From: Bacteroidota bacterium
GTDB taxonomy: Bacteria; Bacteroidota; Bacteroidia; Bacteroidales; F082
DNA length: 14,330 bases
Direction: 5' to 3'
NCBI GenBank assembly: GCA_002686705.1
Contig: NYYH01000098.1
Span: forward strand, 1 to 14,330
A program made the position numbers and the translations under genes. The notes beneath the pieces were generated by a model, which saw only the letters and a program-made list of their open reading frames with translations, ran no database searches and was not told the DNA's origin. This document shows positions 1 through 8,137 of this stretch, piece by piece. The stretch's first letter is position 1, and each line of letters starts with the position of its first letter.

Positions 1-2
1 CT

Positions 3-2441
3 GATGGAGGCTCAAACTGGACTTACCTATCTAGTGGGATGATTATTAGCCAGATGTATCGTTTAGGAGTTGCACAAACAACAACGGCAGATGTAATTAC
101 AGGGCTTCAAGACAATGGTACTAAAGCCATGCTTTCTTCTGTATGGGAAGATGTGATAGGTGGCGATGGAATGGAATGTTTAATTGATTATTCAGATGAA
201 AATACACAATATGGTTCGCTTTATTATGGTTCAATTTATCGCACAACCAATCACTGGACAACCTCAACTAATATAAGTGGAGGTATTTCAGGTAATGCCG
301 CATGGGTTACTCCTTATCTTCAAGATCCTAATAATAGCAATACTCTTTTTGTTGGGTTTCAAGATGTTTGGACATCAACTAACCAAGGCGGAACCTGGAC
401 TAAAATAAGTACTTGGGGCGGAAGCACCTTACGTTCTTTGACTGTCGCTCCCTCCAACTCAAGTTACATTTATGCAGCAACAACCGGTACAATTTATGGT
501 ACGTCAAATGGAGGTTCATCATGGACAAATATTACAGGTTCGTTACCTATAGGGTCATCTAACATAACATATATTAGTGTAAAAAATGATGATCCAAATA
601 CAATTTGGGTCTCAATGGGAGAATTTAACAGTAATTGTGTTTTTGAATCTACCAATGGTGGTTCAACATGGACAGATATTTCAGCTGGTTTACCAAGCTT
701 ACCCACTAATTGTGTGATCCAAAACCGACAGAATACATCTCTTGTTGAGCTTTATGCTGCAACAGATGTAGGTGTTTATCTCAAACTTGGTGGAGCAAAC
801 TGGACTCCTTTTTATGACGACATGCCTAATGTAGTAGTTACAGAACTTGATATTTATTATGACGATGTTACAACTACCAATAGTTTGATAAGAGCAGCAA
901 CCTACGGACGGGGGCTATGGGAATCCGACTTGTATTCAGCATACCCAGTCCCTACTGCCGACTTTGATGGAACACCAACAACAGGTGATGCGCCACTTAC
1001 AGTAGCATTCACTGATTTATCGGTAGATACCGTTAATACATGGTTATGGGATTTTGGAGATACTGGGACATCCACCAACCAAAATCCATCACATGAATAT
1101 GTAGATCCTGGTGATTATTCTGTTACACTTATAGTTACAGGCCCAGGTGGTAGTGATACTCTTGTTAAAACCAATTACATCACCGCAACCTACCCTGCCC
1201 CTACTGCCGACTTTGAAGGAACACCCACTGCAGGTGATATTCCTTTAACGGTAGCATTCACTGATTTATCTATTGATAGTGTCAATACCTGGCATTGGGA
1301 TTTTGGTGATGGTGATACTTCTATTGTTCAAAACCCATCACATGACTATATTAACCCAGGTGACTTTTCTGTTACTCTAACCATTTCAGGTCCGGGTGGT
1401 AGTGATACCCTTTTAAAAACCAATTATATTACTGCAACCTACCCTGCTCCTACCGCCGACTTTGAAGGTACACCCCAAACCGGAGATGCTCCTCTTATGG
1501 TTGCATTCACTGACTTATCCGTTGATACTGTTAATACATGGTTATGGGATTTTGGAGATAGTGGAACTTCTACTGATCAAAATCCATCACATGAATATGT
1601 AAACCCTGGTGATTATTCTGTTACTCTTACAGTTACAGGGCCAGGAGGAAGTGACACTTTGGTTAAAACAAATTATATAACTGCAAGCTATCCTGAACCT
1701 ACTGCTGACTTTGAAGGAACGCCAACAACAGGAAACGCTCCTTTAGAAGTCACTTTTACTGATTTATCAGTTGATAGTGTTGATTCGTGGGTGTGGGACT
1801 TTGGTGATGGTGGCACTTCATTTCTTCAGTCGCCTGTTTACACTTATACTGATGCAGGCACCTATGATGTTTCATTGACCGTAGGAGGACCTGGCGGTAG
1901 TGATGATATGATAAAAGTAGATTATATCTCGGTTTTTGTAAATGCACCGATTGCTAATTTTATTGGTACACCAACAACTGGTGAAGCACCTTTATTAGTT
2001 AGTTTTACTGACTTATCAACTGGGGATATTGATACTTGGAGTTGGGATTTTGGTGATAGTGGATCATCGTCTAATCAAAATCCATCACATGAGTATTTAA
2101 CACCTGGAAATTTTTCTGTTTCTCTAACTGTTACGGGACCAGGTGGTACTACTACAGAAGTTAAAACCGACTATATACTTATTCCTGTAGATATTGGAGA
2201 AAACGAATCTGAGGTAATAGTTATTTATCCAAACCCTGTTACAAACAACTTACTTATTGTTTTTCCGGATGCAAAAAGCAGAATCTTAACTATGAATAAC
2301 ATGGGTGGCAAACGGATGCTGAATTACACAACTTACAGGAATGAAGAGTTAATTAATATGCAGCAATTTCCTAAAGGAATTTATTCGCTTATAATAAGAA
2401 ATGGTGAACTGATTAGTATATTAAAAATTGTAAAAAAATAA
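3..2441 (+). CDS. T9SS-secreted BNR/Asp-box propeller protein with five PKD domains (5'-partial)
   Basis: The reading frame is open at the left edge (codons from base 3 encode DGGSNWTYLSSG), so the true start lies upstream and the ATG at 39 is internal. Numbering from that ATG, residues 1 to about 295 form a beta-propeller-like region with Asp-box/BNR-type motifs (STNQGGTW, TSNGGSSW, STNGGSTW) and end in AATYGRGLWE, as in the sialidase/VPS10 propeller families. Residues 305-719 are five PKD domains, each with a WDFGD core. The last 75 residues (YPNPVTNN through KIVKK) are a T9SS type-A sorting tail, so the protein should cross the outer membrane and be anchored or released outside. The ligand or substrate is unknown. 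Propeller plus PKD proteins can be adhesins or accessory parts of hydrolases, and I see no catalytic domain in the visible part. The stop is TAA at 2439-2441. Confidence 0.9.
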   Translation, partial: DGGSNWTYLSSGMIISQMYRLGVAQTTTADVITGLQDNGTKAMLSSVWEDVIGGDGMECLIDYSDENTQYGSLYYGSIYRTTNHWTTSTNISGGISGNAAWVTPYLQDPNNSNTLFVGFQDVWTSTNQGGTWTKISTWGGSTLRSLTVAPSNSSYIYAATTGTIYGTSNGGSSWTNITGSLPIGSSNITYISVKNDDPNTIWVSMGEFNSNCVFESTNGGSTWTDISAGLPSLPTNCVIQNRQNTSLVELYAATDVGVYLKLGGANWTPFYDDMPNVVVTELDIYYDDVTTTNSLIRAATYGRGLWESDLYSAYPVPTADFDGTPTTGDAPLTVAFTDLSVDTVNTWLWDFGDTGTSTNQNPSHEYVDPGDYSVTLIVTGPGGSDTLVKTNYITATYPAPTADFEGTPTAGDIPLTVAFTDLSIDSVNTWHWDFGDGDTSIVQNPSHDYINPGDFSVTLTISGPGGSDTLLKTNYITATYPAPTADFEGTPQTGDAPLMVAFTDLSVDTVNTWLWDFGDSGTSTDQNPSHEYVNPGDYSVTLTVTGPGGSDTLVKTNYITASYPEPTADFEGTPTTGNAPLEVTFTDLSVDSVDSWVWDFGDGGTSFLQSPVYTYTDAGTYDVSLTVGGPGGSDDMIKVDYISVFVNAPIANFIGTPTTGEAPLLVSFTDLSTGDIDTWSWDFGDSGSSSNQNPSHEYLTPGNFSVSLTVTGPGGTTTEVKTDYILIPVDIGENESEVIVIYPNPVTNNLLIVFPDAKSRILTMNNMGGKRMLNYTTYRNEELINMQQFPKGIYSLIIRNGELISILKIVKK
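951..2195 (+). repeat. Five tandem 249-bp units encoding PKD domains
   Basis: Equivalent PxxTADF/PxxANF codons begin at 951, 1200, 1449, 1698 and 1947, an exact period of 249 bp (83 codons) with no length change between units. Units 1 and 3 resemble each other most (both contain VDTVNTWLWDFGD and QNPSHEY). Units 2 and 4 share DSV followed by WDFGDG. Unit 5 is the most divergent at its start. PKD domains are Ig-like folds that act as spacers or mediate binding in extracellular proteins. Confidence 0.92.
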
Positions 2442-2444
2442 AAT

Positions 2445-2452
2445 TATCTTTG
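2445..2452 (+). promoter_or_regulatory. Possible Bacteroidota -7 box (TATCTTTG) upstream of the 980-residue gene
   Basis: TATCTTTG fits the TAnnTTTG box used by the primary sigma factor of Bacteroidota. It lies four bases after the preceding stop and 141 bases before the ATG at 2594. The nearest upstream TTG (2428-2430) is only 14 bases away, short for the usual spacing, so support is weak. A small 5-bp hairpin (about 2462-2476) followed by TCTTTTT lies just downstream and could end transcription of the first gene. The rest of the 152-bp gap shows nothing I recognise. Confidence 0.3.
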
Positions 2453-2593
2453 CCCGGTAAGTTATTTCTTGAATAATCTTTTTGGAATTCTTGGAATCAG
2501 TTACAAATAGATTCTGCTTTGCTGGCATTAAATTACTTTATATACACTATACTAAGTATCAACTTGTTGCAATCTTTATTTAATATCTGAACC

Positions 2594-5536
2594 ATGAAAA
2601 AAGTTTCTACACTGATCATTTTCATCATCCTCGTATCTATTACGCCAAACCTGCACTCACAAAATGCTGAAGCGGTTAAGGCTAGCTCTTATGGAAAACT
2701 TGAAAAACCTATTATTGTCCCCAGCTTGGCTCAACAGGTAAAAGATGGAACATTTATTGGAATTGATCCCAACGAAGCACCAAAATTAGGTCCTCCTAAG
2801 AGAAGAGGTGCAAACATGAATGTTCCTGGAAAAGGACTTCCTAAAGGAGATGATGCTTTGGTTCAGAATCAAGAATCTGCTATTAAACATGAAGGAAAAG
2901 ATCCTATTTTGGTGTTTGATGCTAATATATCGAGTTATACACCATCCGATCCAACAGGAGCTGTTGGACCTAACCATTTCGTGGCTGCATGGAATATTGG
3001 TTTCAGAATTTTTGATAAAGATGGTAATCCATTAACTGATGCTGCTTCTTTAGCAACACTATTTCCCGGTAATGCTATTGGTGATCCAATTGTATTTTAT
3101 GACGCGGAAGCAGATCGTTTTGTTATTACCGAATTTGATAGTAGCCCAAACGGATTTAACGTTGCGGTTTGCCAGGGCCCTGATCCAGTAAATGATGGAT
3201 GGTATATTTACACAACCGGGTTTGGTACAGGCTCTTTTCCTGATTACACGAAATTCTCAGTATGGTCGGATGGATATTACGTAACAGCAAATATTAATGC
3301 TAATGATAAAGTGTTTGCTGTAGAACGTACAGAAATGTTACTAGGTAATTCTGCACAGTTTGTCGGCTTTCCTTTAACCGGGATCACAACATCTGGATTT
3401 TATAGCCCACAATTTTTCAATGTTACTAATAATGATCTCCCTCCTCCTGGAGATGCCACTGTAGTTTACATGCAGGATGATGCGTGGAGTGGAGTTTCAA
3501 CTGATCATATAAAACTTTGGACAGTAAATGTTGACTGGGACACTATAGCTAATTCAACTATTTCTGCACCCGTTGTAATAATTACTACTCCATATATATC
3601 TGTATTTGATGGTGGATCTTTTTCAAATGTTCCTCAACCAAGTGGTCCTGACCAGGATGTCCTTCAGGCAACAATAATGAACCAGGCTCAATACAGAAGA
3701 TATCCAAGTTATAATTCTGCAATTTTCAACTTTGTTATAGATACTGATGGGTCGGGTGACGAACTTGCCGGTATTCGATGGTATGAACTTCGTCAGGACA
3801 CAGATGGCGACCCATGGACTATTTACCAGGAAGGAACATATTTATCTCCTTACAATGACAAACATGCATTCTCAGGAAGTATGGTAATGGATGGACAAGG
3901 AAATATTGGTATGGGATACACAACCTGTAACGAAACCGAAAAGATTGCTATTTATTATACTGGAAGATATGCTGGTGACCCACTTGGTCAGATGACTATT
4001 GATGAGACACTTATAGCCCAAAGTACATCAAATAATCCATCACTCAGATTGGCTGATTATGTCCAGTTATCTGTTGATCCAGTTAACGACAAAACTTTTT
4101 GGCATATAGCAGAATATTTTGTGAATAGCCAAAGAACGGATGTTGTAGGTGTATTTCAAATTGCTTCAGATTACGCCAATGATGTTGGCGTTAATAATAT
4201 TAACGAACCCAATGATGGTGAATTATCCGATTCAGAGATAATTACAATTACAGTTTTTAATTATGGAGAAGATGACCAATCTGATATACCTGTTAATTAT
4301 CAGATTGATGGAGGTGCTGTTGTTGCCGAAATTTTGAATGATACACTATCCTCTGGTGAATCAGTACAATATTCATTTACAACAACAGCAAATTTAGGTA
4401 CTCCAGGGCAAACATATGAAATAACTTCGTTTAGTGATCTTGGAAATGATGAATGGCGACAAAACGACACAATTACGAAAAACGTCCTGCATTTATTCCC
4501 TAATGACATAGGAGTTACTGATATAAACTCTCCTGTTTCAGGAACTGGATTATCAGATGATGAAGACATAACAGTGACACTTAGAAATTTTGGTTATGCC
4601 GAACAAAATAATTTTGATGTTACATATAACTTAGATGGAAATATAGTCACTGAACAGGTGCCAGGTCCCTTGAATTTAAATATTCCAGTTACCTATACGT
4701 TTTCTCAAACTGGTGATTTTTCTGCATTAGGTACTTATAATTTATCATCATACACTTCTTTGCCTGATGATGCTGATCTCAATAATGACACTTCTTCCGT
4801 TACTATTATGCACAGTATGTGTCAGCCAAATGCTAATTGCTCTGACGGTGATGGTTTTTATTTGTTTGAATTAGAAGCGATTAATAATGTCACTGGTTGT
4901 TCACCAGGTGGTTATGCTGATTATACAAATCTTTCGGCCGAATTAGCTAATAATACTATCAACGATTTGACTGTTACCACACATTATGGGAGTCAGTATA
5001 TAACAGTATGGATTGACTTTAATGACAATTTTGTTTTTGAAGACACTGAAGTGGTGGTGGATAACTACGTTATTGCAGACGGGCAAGGTGCTGGTTTCTA
5101 TACAGAAACTATGGATTTAACAATTCCCGATGGAGTTAATACAGGCCAGCATATAATGAGAGCAAAATCAAATTGGAACGCACCAGTGCCTGAAAACGCT
5201 TGTCAGGGGACAACCTACGGAGAGACTGAGGATTACACAGCAAATGTCGTATTATATATTGGTATTGAAGATATACCATTGTACAATGATGAAATGGTAG
5301 TTAAATCTTTAGGAAATAACAGATATGAGGTTTCGCTACAAACTACAAAAACTATAGAAACATTGATTATCAATTTGCATAATGTATTAGGCCAGAAATT
5401 AATAGAGAACAGAATTGAGAATATCAATGGCAAGTATGTTTATGACCTTGATTTATCATATGCACAACCTGGTGCTTATATAGTTAGACTAGGCACATCA
5501 CAATATGGCAAAGTAAAAAAGATTATTGTGAAATAG
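2594..5536 (+). CDS. Large T9SS-secreted protein with CARDB-like and GEVED domains
   Basis: This encodes 980 residues from an ATG with no upstream in-frame alternative of note. Residues 1-23 are a signal peptide (MKK, hydrophobic core, HSQ/N cleavage). Residues about 110-520 form a region with SYTPSDPTGAVGPNHF and FRIFDKDGN, a pattern of large Bacteroidota secreted proteins that I read as propeller-like. Two CARDB-like beta-sandwiches follow, opening with NDVGVNNINEP (about 528) and NDIGVTDINSP (about 636). A GEVED domain spans about 742-880 (CSPGGYADYTN, VWIDFNDNFVFED, GETEDYTANV). The final 80 residues are a T9SS type-A tail ending KKIIVK. There is no recognisable catalytic site, so an adhesive or structural surface role is an inference. 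The gene is transcribed towards the FG-GAP gene and ends at a strong hairpin. Confidence 0.9.
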   Translation: MKKVSTLIIFIILVSITPNLHSQNAEAVKASSYGKLEKPIIVPSLAQQVKDGTFIGIDPNEAPKLGPPKRRGANMNVPGKGLPKGDDALVQNQESAIKHEGKDPILVFDANISSYTPSDPTGAVGPNHFVAAWNIGFRIFDKDGNPLTDAASLATLFPGNAIGDPIVFYDAEADRFVITEFDSSPNGFNVAVCQGPDPVNDGWYIYTTGFGTGSFPDYTKFSVWSDGYYVTANINANDKVFAVERTEMLLGNSAQFVGFPLTGITTSGFYSPQFFNVTNNDLPPPGDATVVYMQDDAWSGVSTDHIKLWTVNVDWDTIANSTISAPVVIITTPYISVFDGGSFSNVPQPSGPDQDVLQATIMNQAQYRRYPSYNSAIFNFVIDTDGSGDELAGIRWYELRQDTDGDPWTIYQEGTYLSPYNDKHAFSGSMVMDGQGNIGMGYTTCNETEKIAIYYTGRYAGDPLGQMTIDETLIAQSTSNNPSLRLADYVQLSVDPVNDKTFWHIAEYFVNSQRTDVVGVFQIASDYANDVGVNNINEPNDGELSDSEIITITVFNYGEDDQSDIPVNYQIDGGAVVAEILNDTLSSGESVQYSFTTTANLGTPGQTYEITSFSDLGNDEWRQNDTITKNVLHLFPNDIGVTDINSPVSGTGLSDDEDITVTLRNFGYAEQNNFDVTYNLDGNIVTEQVPGPLNLNIPVTYTFSQTGDFSALGTYNLSSYTSLPDDADLNNDTSSVTIMHSMCQPNANCSDGDGFYLFELEAINNVTGCSPGGYADYTNLSAELANNTINDLTVTTHYGSQYITVWIDFNDNFVFEDTEVVVDNYVIADGQGAGFYTETMDLTIPDGVNTGQHIMRAKSNWNAPVPENACQGTTYGETEDYTANVVLYIGIEDIPLYNDEMVVKSLGNNRYEVSLQTTKTIETLIINLHNVLGQKLIENRIENINGKYVYDLDLSYAQPGAYIVRLGTSQYGKVKKIIVK

Positions 5537-5569
5537 TTTGAAATAGCAGAATAATTAATTCTAATAGAG

Positions 5570-5600
5570 AAGCACCGCTAACTAAAAGTTTGCGGTGCTT
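5570..5600. terminator. Strong hairpin terminator between convergent genes
   Basis: AAGCACCGC (5570-5578) pairs perfectly with GCGGTGCTT (5592-5600). Inside it AACT/AGTT can add four pairs after a T-T mismatch. On the plus strand the stem runs into TTTTATTT, a good intrinsic terminator for the gene ending at 5536. On the minus strand the hairpin begins one base after the stop of the FG-GAP gene, followed by the less U-rich TTCTCTATT, so it probably serves both genes but works better on the plus strand. Confidence 0.88.
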
Positions 5601-5601
5601 T

Positions 5602-7854
5602 TTATTTCACCACAATAAGTTTATCCTTGTATATTTTTTGCCGGATTTTTGATTTAAGTAAATAAACTCCATTTTCTATTTCAGAAATACTGAAGGAAGC
5701 AAAATTATTCTGGACATTTAAAGTCTTTGACATTATTTCAACACCATCAATATTGTATAATGTAATTATAACCACTCCTGATTTTTCAGGAAAATTCATA
5801 CTTATTTCATTACTTGCTGGATTTGGATAAATCTTTACAGTTTCTTTCTTTGTATAGTCACTAATATCCGACAATACATCTGCCTTGCCATTAAAATATT
5901 CAAGCCCACCGGAATAATTTCCTACTATCATTTCCAGTTTATCACCTGAAAATAAATCAACAATAGTAGCTCCTGTTCGCATTCCCCTGTCGAAATCAAC
6001 ATCAATAGTATCCAGAAGGTTATTAAGCTGATCTGACTCGGTGAATTTCCCATTCAGATTATCGTCGATATTAGTAAAATAGTAAATCATACCTTGCTCA
6101 GACCCAACTATCAATCCAGTATTCTGGCCATTATCTCTAAAAAAAGATGGAACACTATAACCGTCCCATGAAACTGAATAATCTGTTATATTAATCTTGC
6201 CAAGGCTGTCTGTAACTAAAACAAAATCCGGATTACCTGTGCTTCCAAAGTTTTGATAATAATTAATATTACCGCCTTTTTCACCAACTATCATATCTTT
6301 AAGGCCATCCTTATTCAAATCAAATAACTGGGGCGCACTGTATTCACCCACATCAATATTTAAATAGCTCTCATCAATAATTTCAAAAGCATCATCGGTT
6401 TTGTTATATCTCACATAAATAATTTTACCCTCACTATTGCCCACAAGCATATCTGCATTACCGTCACCATCAATATCATCAAATGCAGGTATAAGTCCTG
6501 TAGTTAGCAAACTACCAAGGCCAGCAAAGTCATCATCCCAAAGTTGAAGTATTGGATTTTGAGAGGTTCCAGTATTTTTGTAATAGGCTATACGTGAATA
6601 ATATACTGAAAATAAGAAATAATTATCGTAATAAGAATATTCGTAATACCCATAATTTCCTATAAACAAATCATTCAAGCCATCTCCATCCCAATCATAA
6701 ATTACAGGATAGGCACCAGAACCAACGTCAATCATTTCCGTTTGAAGAAAATTAGATCTTGAAAAAGTAAAAACAGGATCTGAATTAGTACCGGAATTGA
6801 GATAAAGCCAATTGCTGTTTTTATTATTAGACGTAACAATACCCGGATCAAAAGTAGAAACTAACAAATCCTTTAATTCATCATTATTCACATCAGTAAA
6901 TTTAGCCACGGGCATCGAAAATAAATTAACTCGGTTAGTTCCTTGTGGAAATACTGTATCGGCAAATGAGATATTAGCATCTTCAATGGTTCCGGTATTA
7001 TACAAAGCTGACATTCCGGGATAATCAACATCACTTAACAATAAATCAATCAATCCATTATCATCAAGATCATGCAATAGCATTGTCGATCCTGTATGTC
7101 TTTCATTTCTTGAAATCTCAGGTTCATTTTTGTAGTATCCCGGAACACAGGTATCAAAATATAGCTCGTTTGATTCATCACTTTCCGCTACATGGCCCCA
7201 ACAGTATGTGGTATGCTCATAGTCAAGTGAATCGGGGTTACCATATTTCTCCATTGACATATTTTTATGCATGTCAATAAACGATCCCAACACCCCAAAT
7301 GTCAATATATCAAGATCACCATCATCATCAACATCTGCAATTCCCGGATAATCAGCACTTGAGATAAAAAGATTAACATAACCTCCCTCCACAAAAGATT
7401 CCAAATAGGGATAGACTACGAGTTCAAACTTTAATTGGTTATCAGAAATATTTTTATAAACCATCACACTTGCGTAACCGGGCGAATAAGTAAAAATATC
7501 GTTTTTGTCATCCATATTATAATCAGCAAATATCACCCACTCATAAAAATCAGGAATTAGTTTGGAATACTGAGGAGCAAACTCATAATCAATTATACCA
7601 ACTGAACCACTATTAATAAAACACATTTTGCGGTTACCCCTTCTGTCGAAAGCAAGCAAATCTGCAATGCCATCCATATTCATATCTAAATCACAATACT
7701 GAATAGCGTTCATGCCTCCTGCCCATGGAAATAACAAGGGTTCATTTTCTCGTTGATTACCATCCGTATTATAAACCGATTGAGAATACAAAGTACCAAT
7801 GTACATTATTAAGATAGAAATAATAAGTACTACTTTGGCTGAATTTTCTTTCAT
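5602..7854 (-). CDS. T9SS-secreted FG-GAP/VCBS-repeat protein
   Basis: This encodes 750 residues with a signal peptide at 1-25 (hydrophobic segment VVLIISILIMYIG, cleavage after LYSQ). The body is a chain of FG-GAP/VCBS-like repeats with calcium-loop motifs: DLDMNMDGIAD (about 56), DVDDDGDLD (about 175), DVNNDELKD (about 324), DWDGDGLND (about 388), DIDGDGNAD (about 461) and DLNKDGLKD (about 514). Several are followed by LLVG/MIVG-type strands. This predicts an integrin-alpha-like beta-propeller stabilised by calcium. A tyrosine-rich stretch (about 402-424) interrupts one blade. The C-terminus (YPNPASNE through KLIVVK) is a T9SS type-A sorting tail. It is likely a surface-exposed or released protein, and its ligand is unknown. 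It is convergent with the 980-residue gene and divergent from the response regulator. Confidence 0.9.
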   Translation of the reverse strand: MKENSAKVVLIISILIMYIGTLYSQSVYNTDGNQRENEPLLFPWAGGMNAIQYCDLDMNMDGIADLLAFDRRGNRKMCFINSGSVGIIDYEFAPQYSKLIPDFYEWVIFADYNMDDKNDIFTYSPGYASVMVYKNISDNQLKFELVVYPYLESFVEGGYVNLFISSADYPGIADVDDDGDLDILTFGVLGSFIDMHKNMSMEKYGNPDSLDYEHTTYCWGHVAESDESNELYFDTCVPGYYKNEPEISRNERHTGSTMLLHDLDDNGLIDLLLSDVDYPGMSALYNTGTIEDANISFADTVFPQGTNRVNLFSMPVAKFTDVNNDELKDLLVSTFDPGIVTSNNKNSNWLYLNSGTNSDPVFTFSRSNFLQTEMIDVGSGAYPVIYDWDGDGLNDLFIGNYGYYEYSYYDNYFLFSVYYSRIAYYKNTGTSQNPILQLWDDDFAGLGSLLTTGLIPAFDDIDGDGNADMLVGNSEGKIIYVRYNKTDDAFEIIDESYLNIDVGEYSAPQLFDLNKDGLKDMIVGEKGGNINYYQNFGSTGNPDFVLVTDSLGKINITDYSVSWDGYSVPSFFRDNGQNTGLIVGSEQGMIYYFTNIDDNLNGKFTESDQLNNLLDTIDVDFDRGMRTGATIVDLFSGDKLEMIVGNYSGGLEYFNGKADVLSDISDYTKKETVKIYPNPASNEISMNFPEKSGVVIITLYNIDGVEIMSKTLNVQNNFASFSISEIENGVYLLKSKIRQKIYKDKLIVVK

Positions 7855-7944
7855 AATTAACTATAGACAATAATTATATTAGAAAAGTTTACGGATATTT
7901 CAATTAATTAAGTAAGATTATAAGCTACGTAAACCTCTAATTTG

Positions 7945-7952
7945 CAAAGATA
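7945..7952 (-). promoter_or_regulatory. Possible -7 box (TATCTTTG, minus strand) for the FG-GAP gene
   Basis: CAAAGATA on the plus strand reads TATCTTTG on the minus strand, a match to TAnnTTTG, about 90 bases upstream of the ATG at 7854. I see no TTG at the expected -33 distance, so this rests on one box only. Confidence 0.35.
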
Positions 7953-8029
7953 ATATTCAATCCGACTGTTATCTGTACTATTAAATACGTATGACTTTGT
8001 GCAAAAAACATGCCTTACATCTTATTCAC

Positions 8030-8037
8030 TATCTTTG
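8030..8037 (+). promoter_or_regulatory. Possible -7 box (TATCTTTG) for the response regulator gene
   Basis: TATCTTTG matches TAnnTTTG and lies about 100 bases before the ATG at 8138. The nearest upstream TTG (7997-7999) is about 30 bases away, longer than usual. Together with the minus-strand box at 7945-7952 it makes a divergent pair in the 283-bp gap between the FG-GAP and regulator genes. Confidence 0.35.
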
Positions 8038-8137
8038 TTTTTTTGAAGGAGGTATATTTTTAGGATCCATCTCTGGCAATAGATCATATTTTTGATCAAA
8101 AGTTTAAATAAGTACAATCAACTATAAAAAAACTTTA

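Noticed and set aside
1756..1947. Minus-strand frame opposite PKD unit 4
   Set aside because: It is a low-complexity histidine/glutamine-rich antisense shadow of the PKD repeat.
951..2195. CRISPR array as an explanation for the regular repeats
   Set aside because: The 249-bp period, constant coding frame and PKD translation explain the repeats fully, and there are no short repeats with unique spacers.
8046..8052. AAGGAGG, a strong Shine-Dalgarno-like sequence
   Set aside because: No ATG, GTG or TTG follows within a usable distance, and Bacteroidota make little use of such sites.
8072..8095. CTGGCAAT... as a sigma-54 -24 element
   Set aside because: The GG is present but no GC follows at the required spacing.
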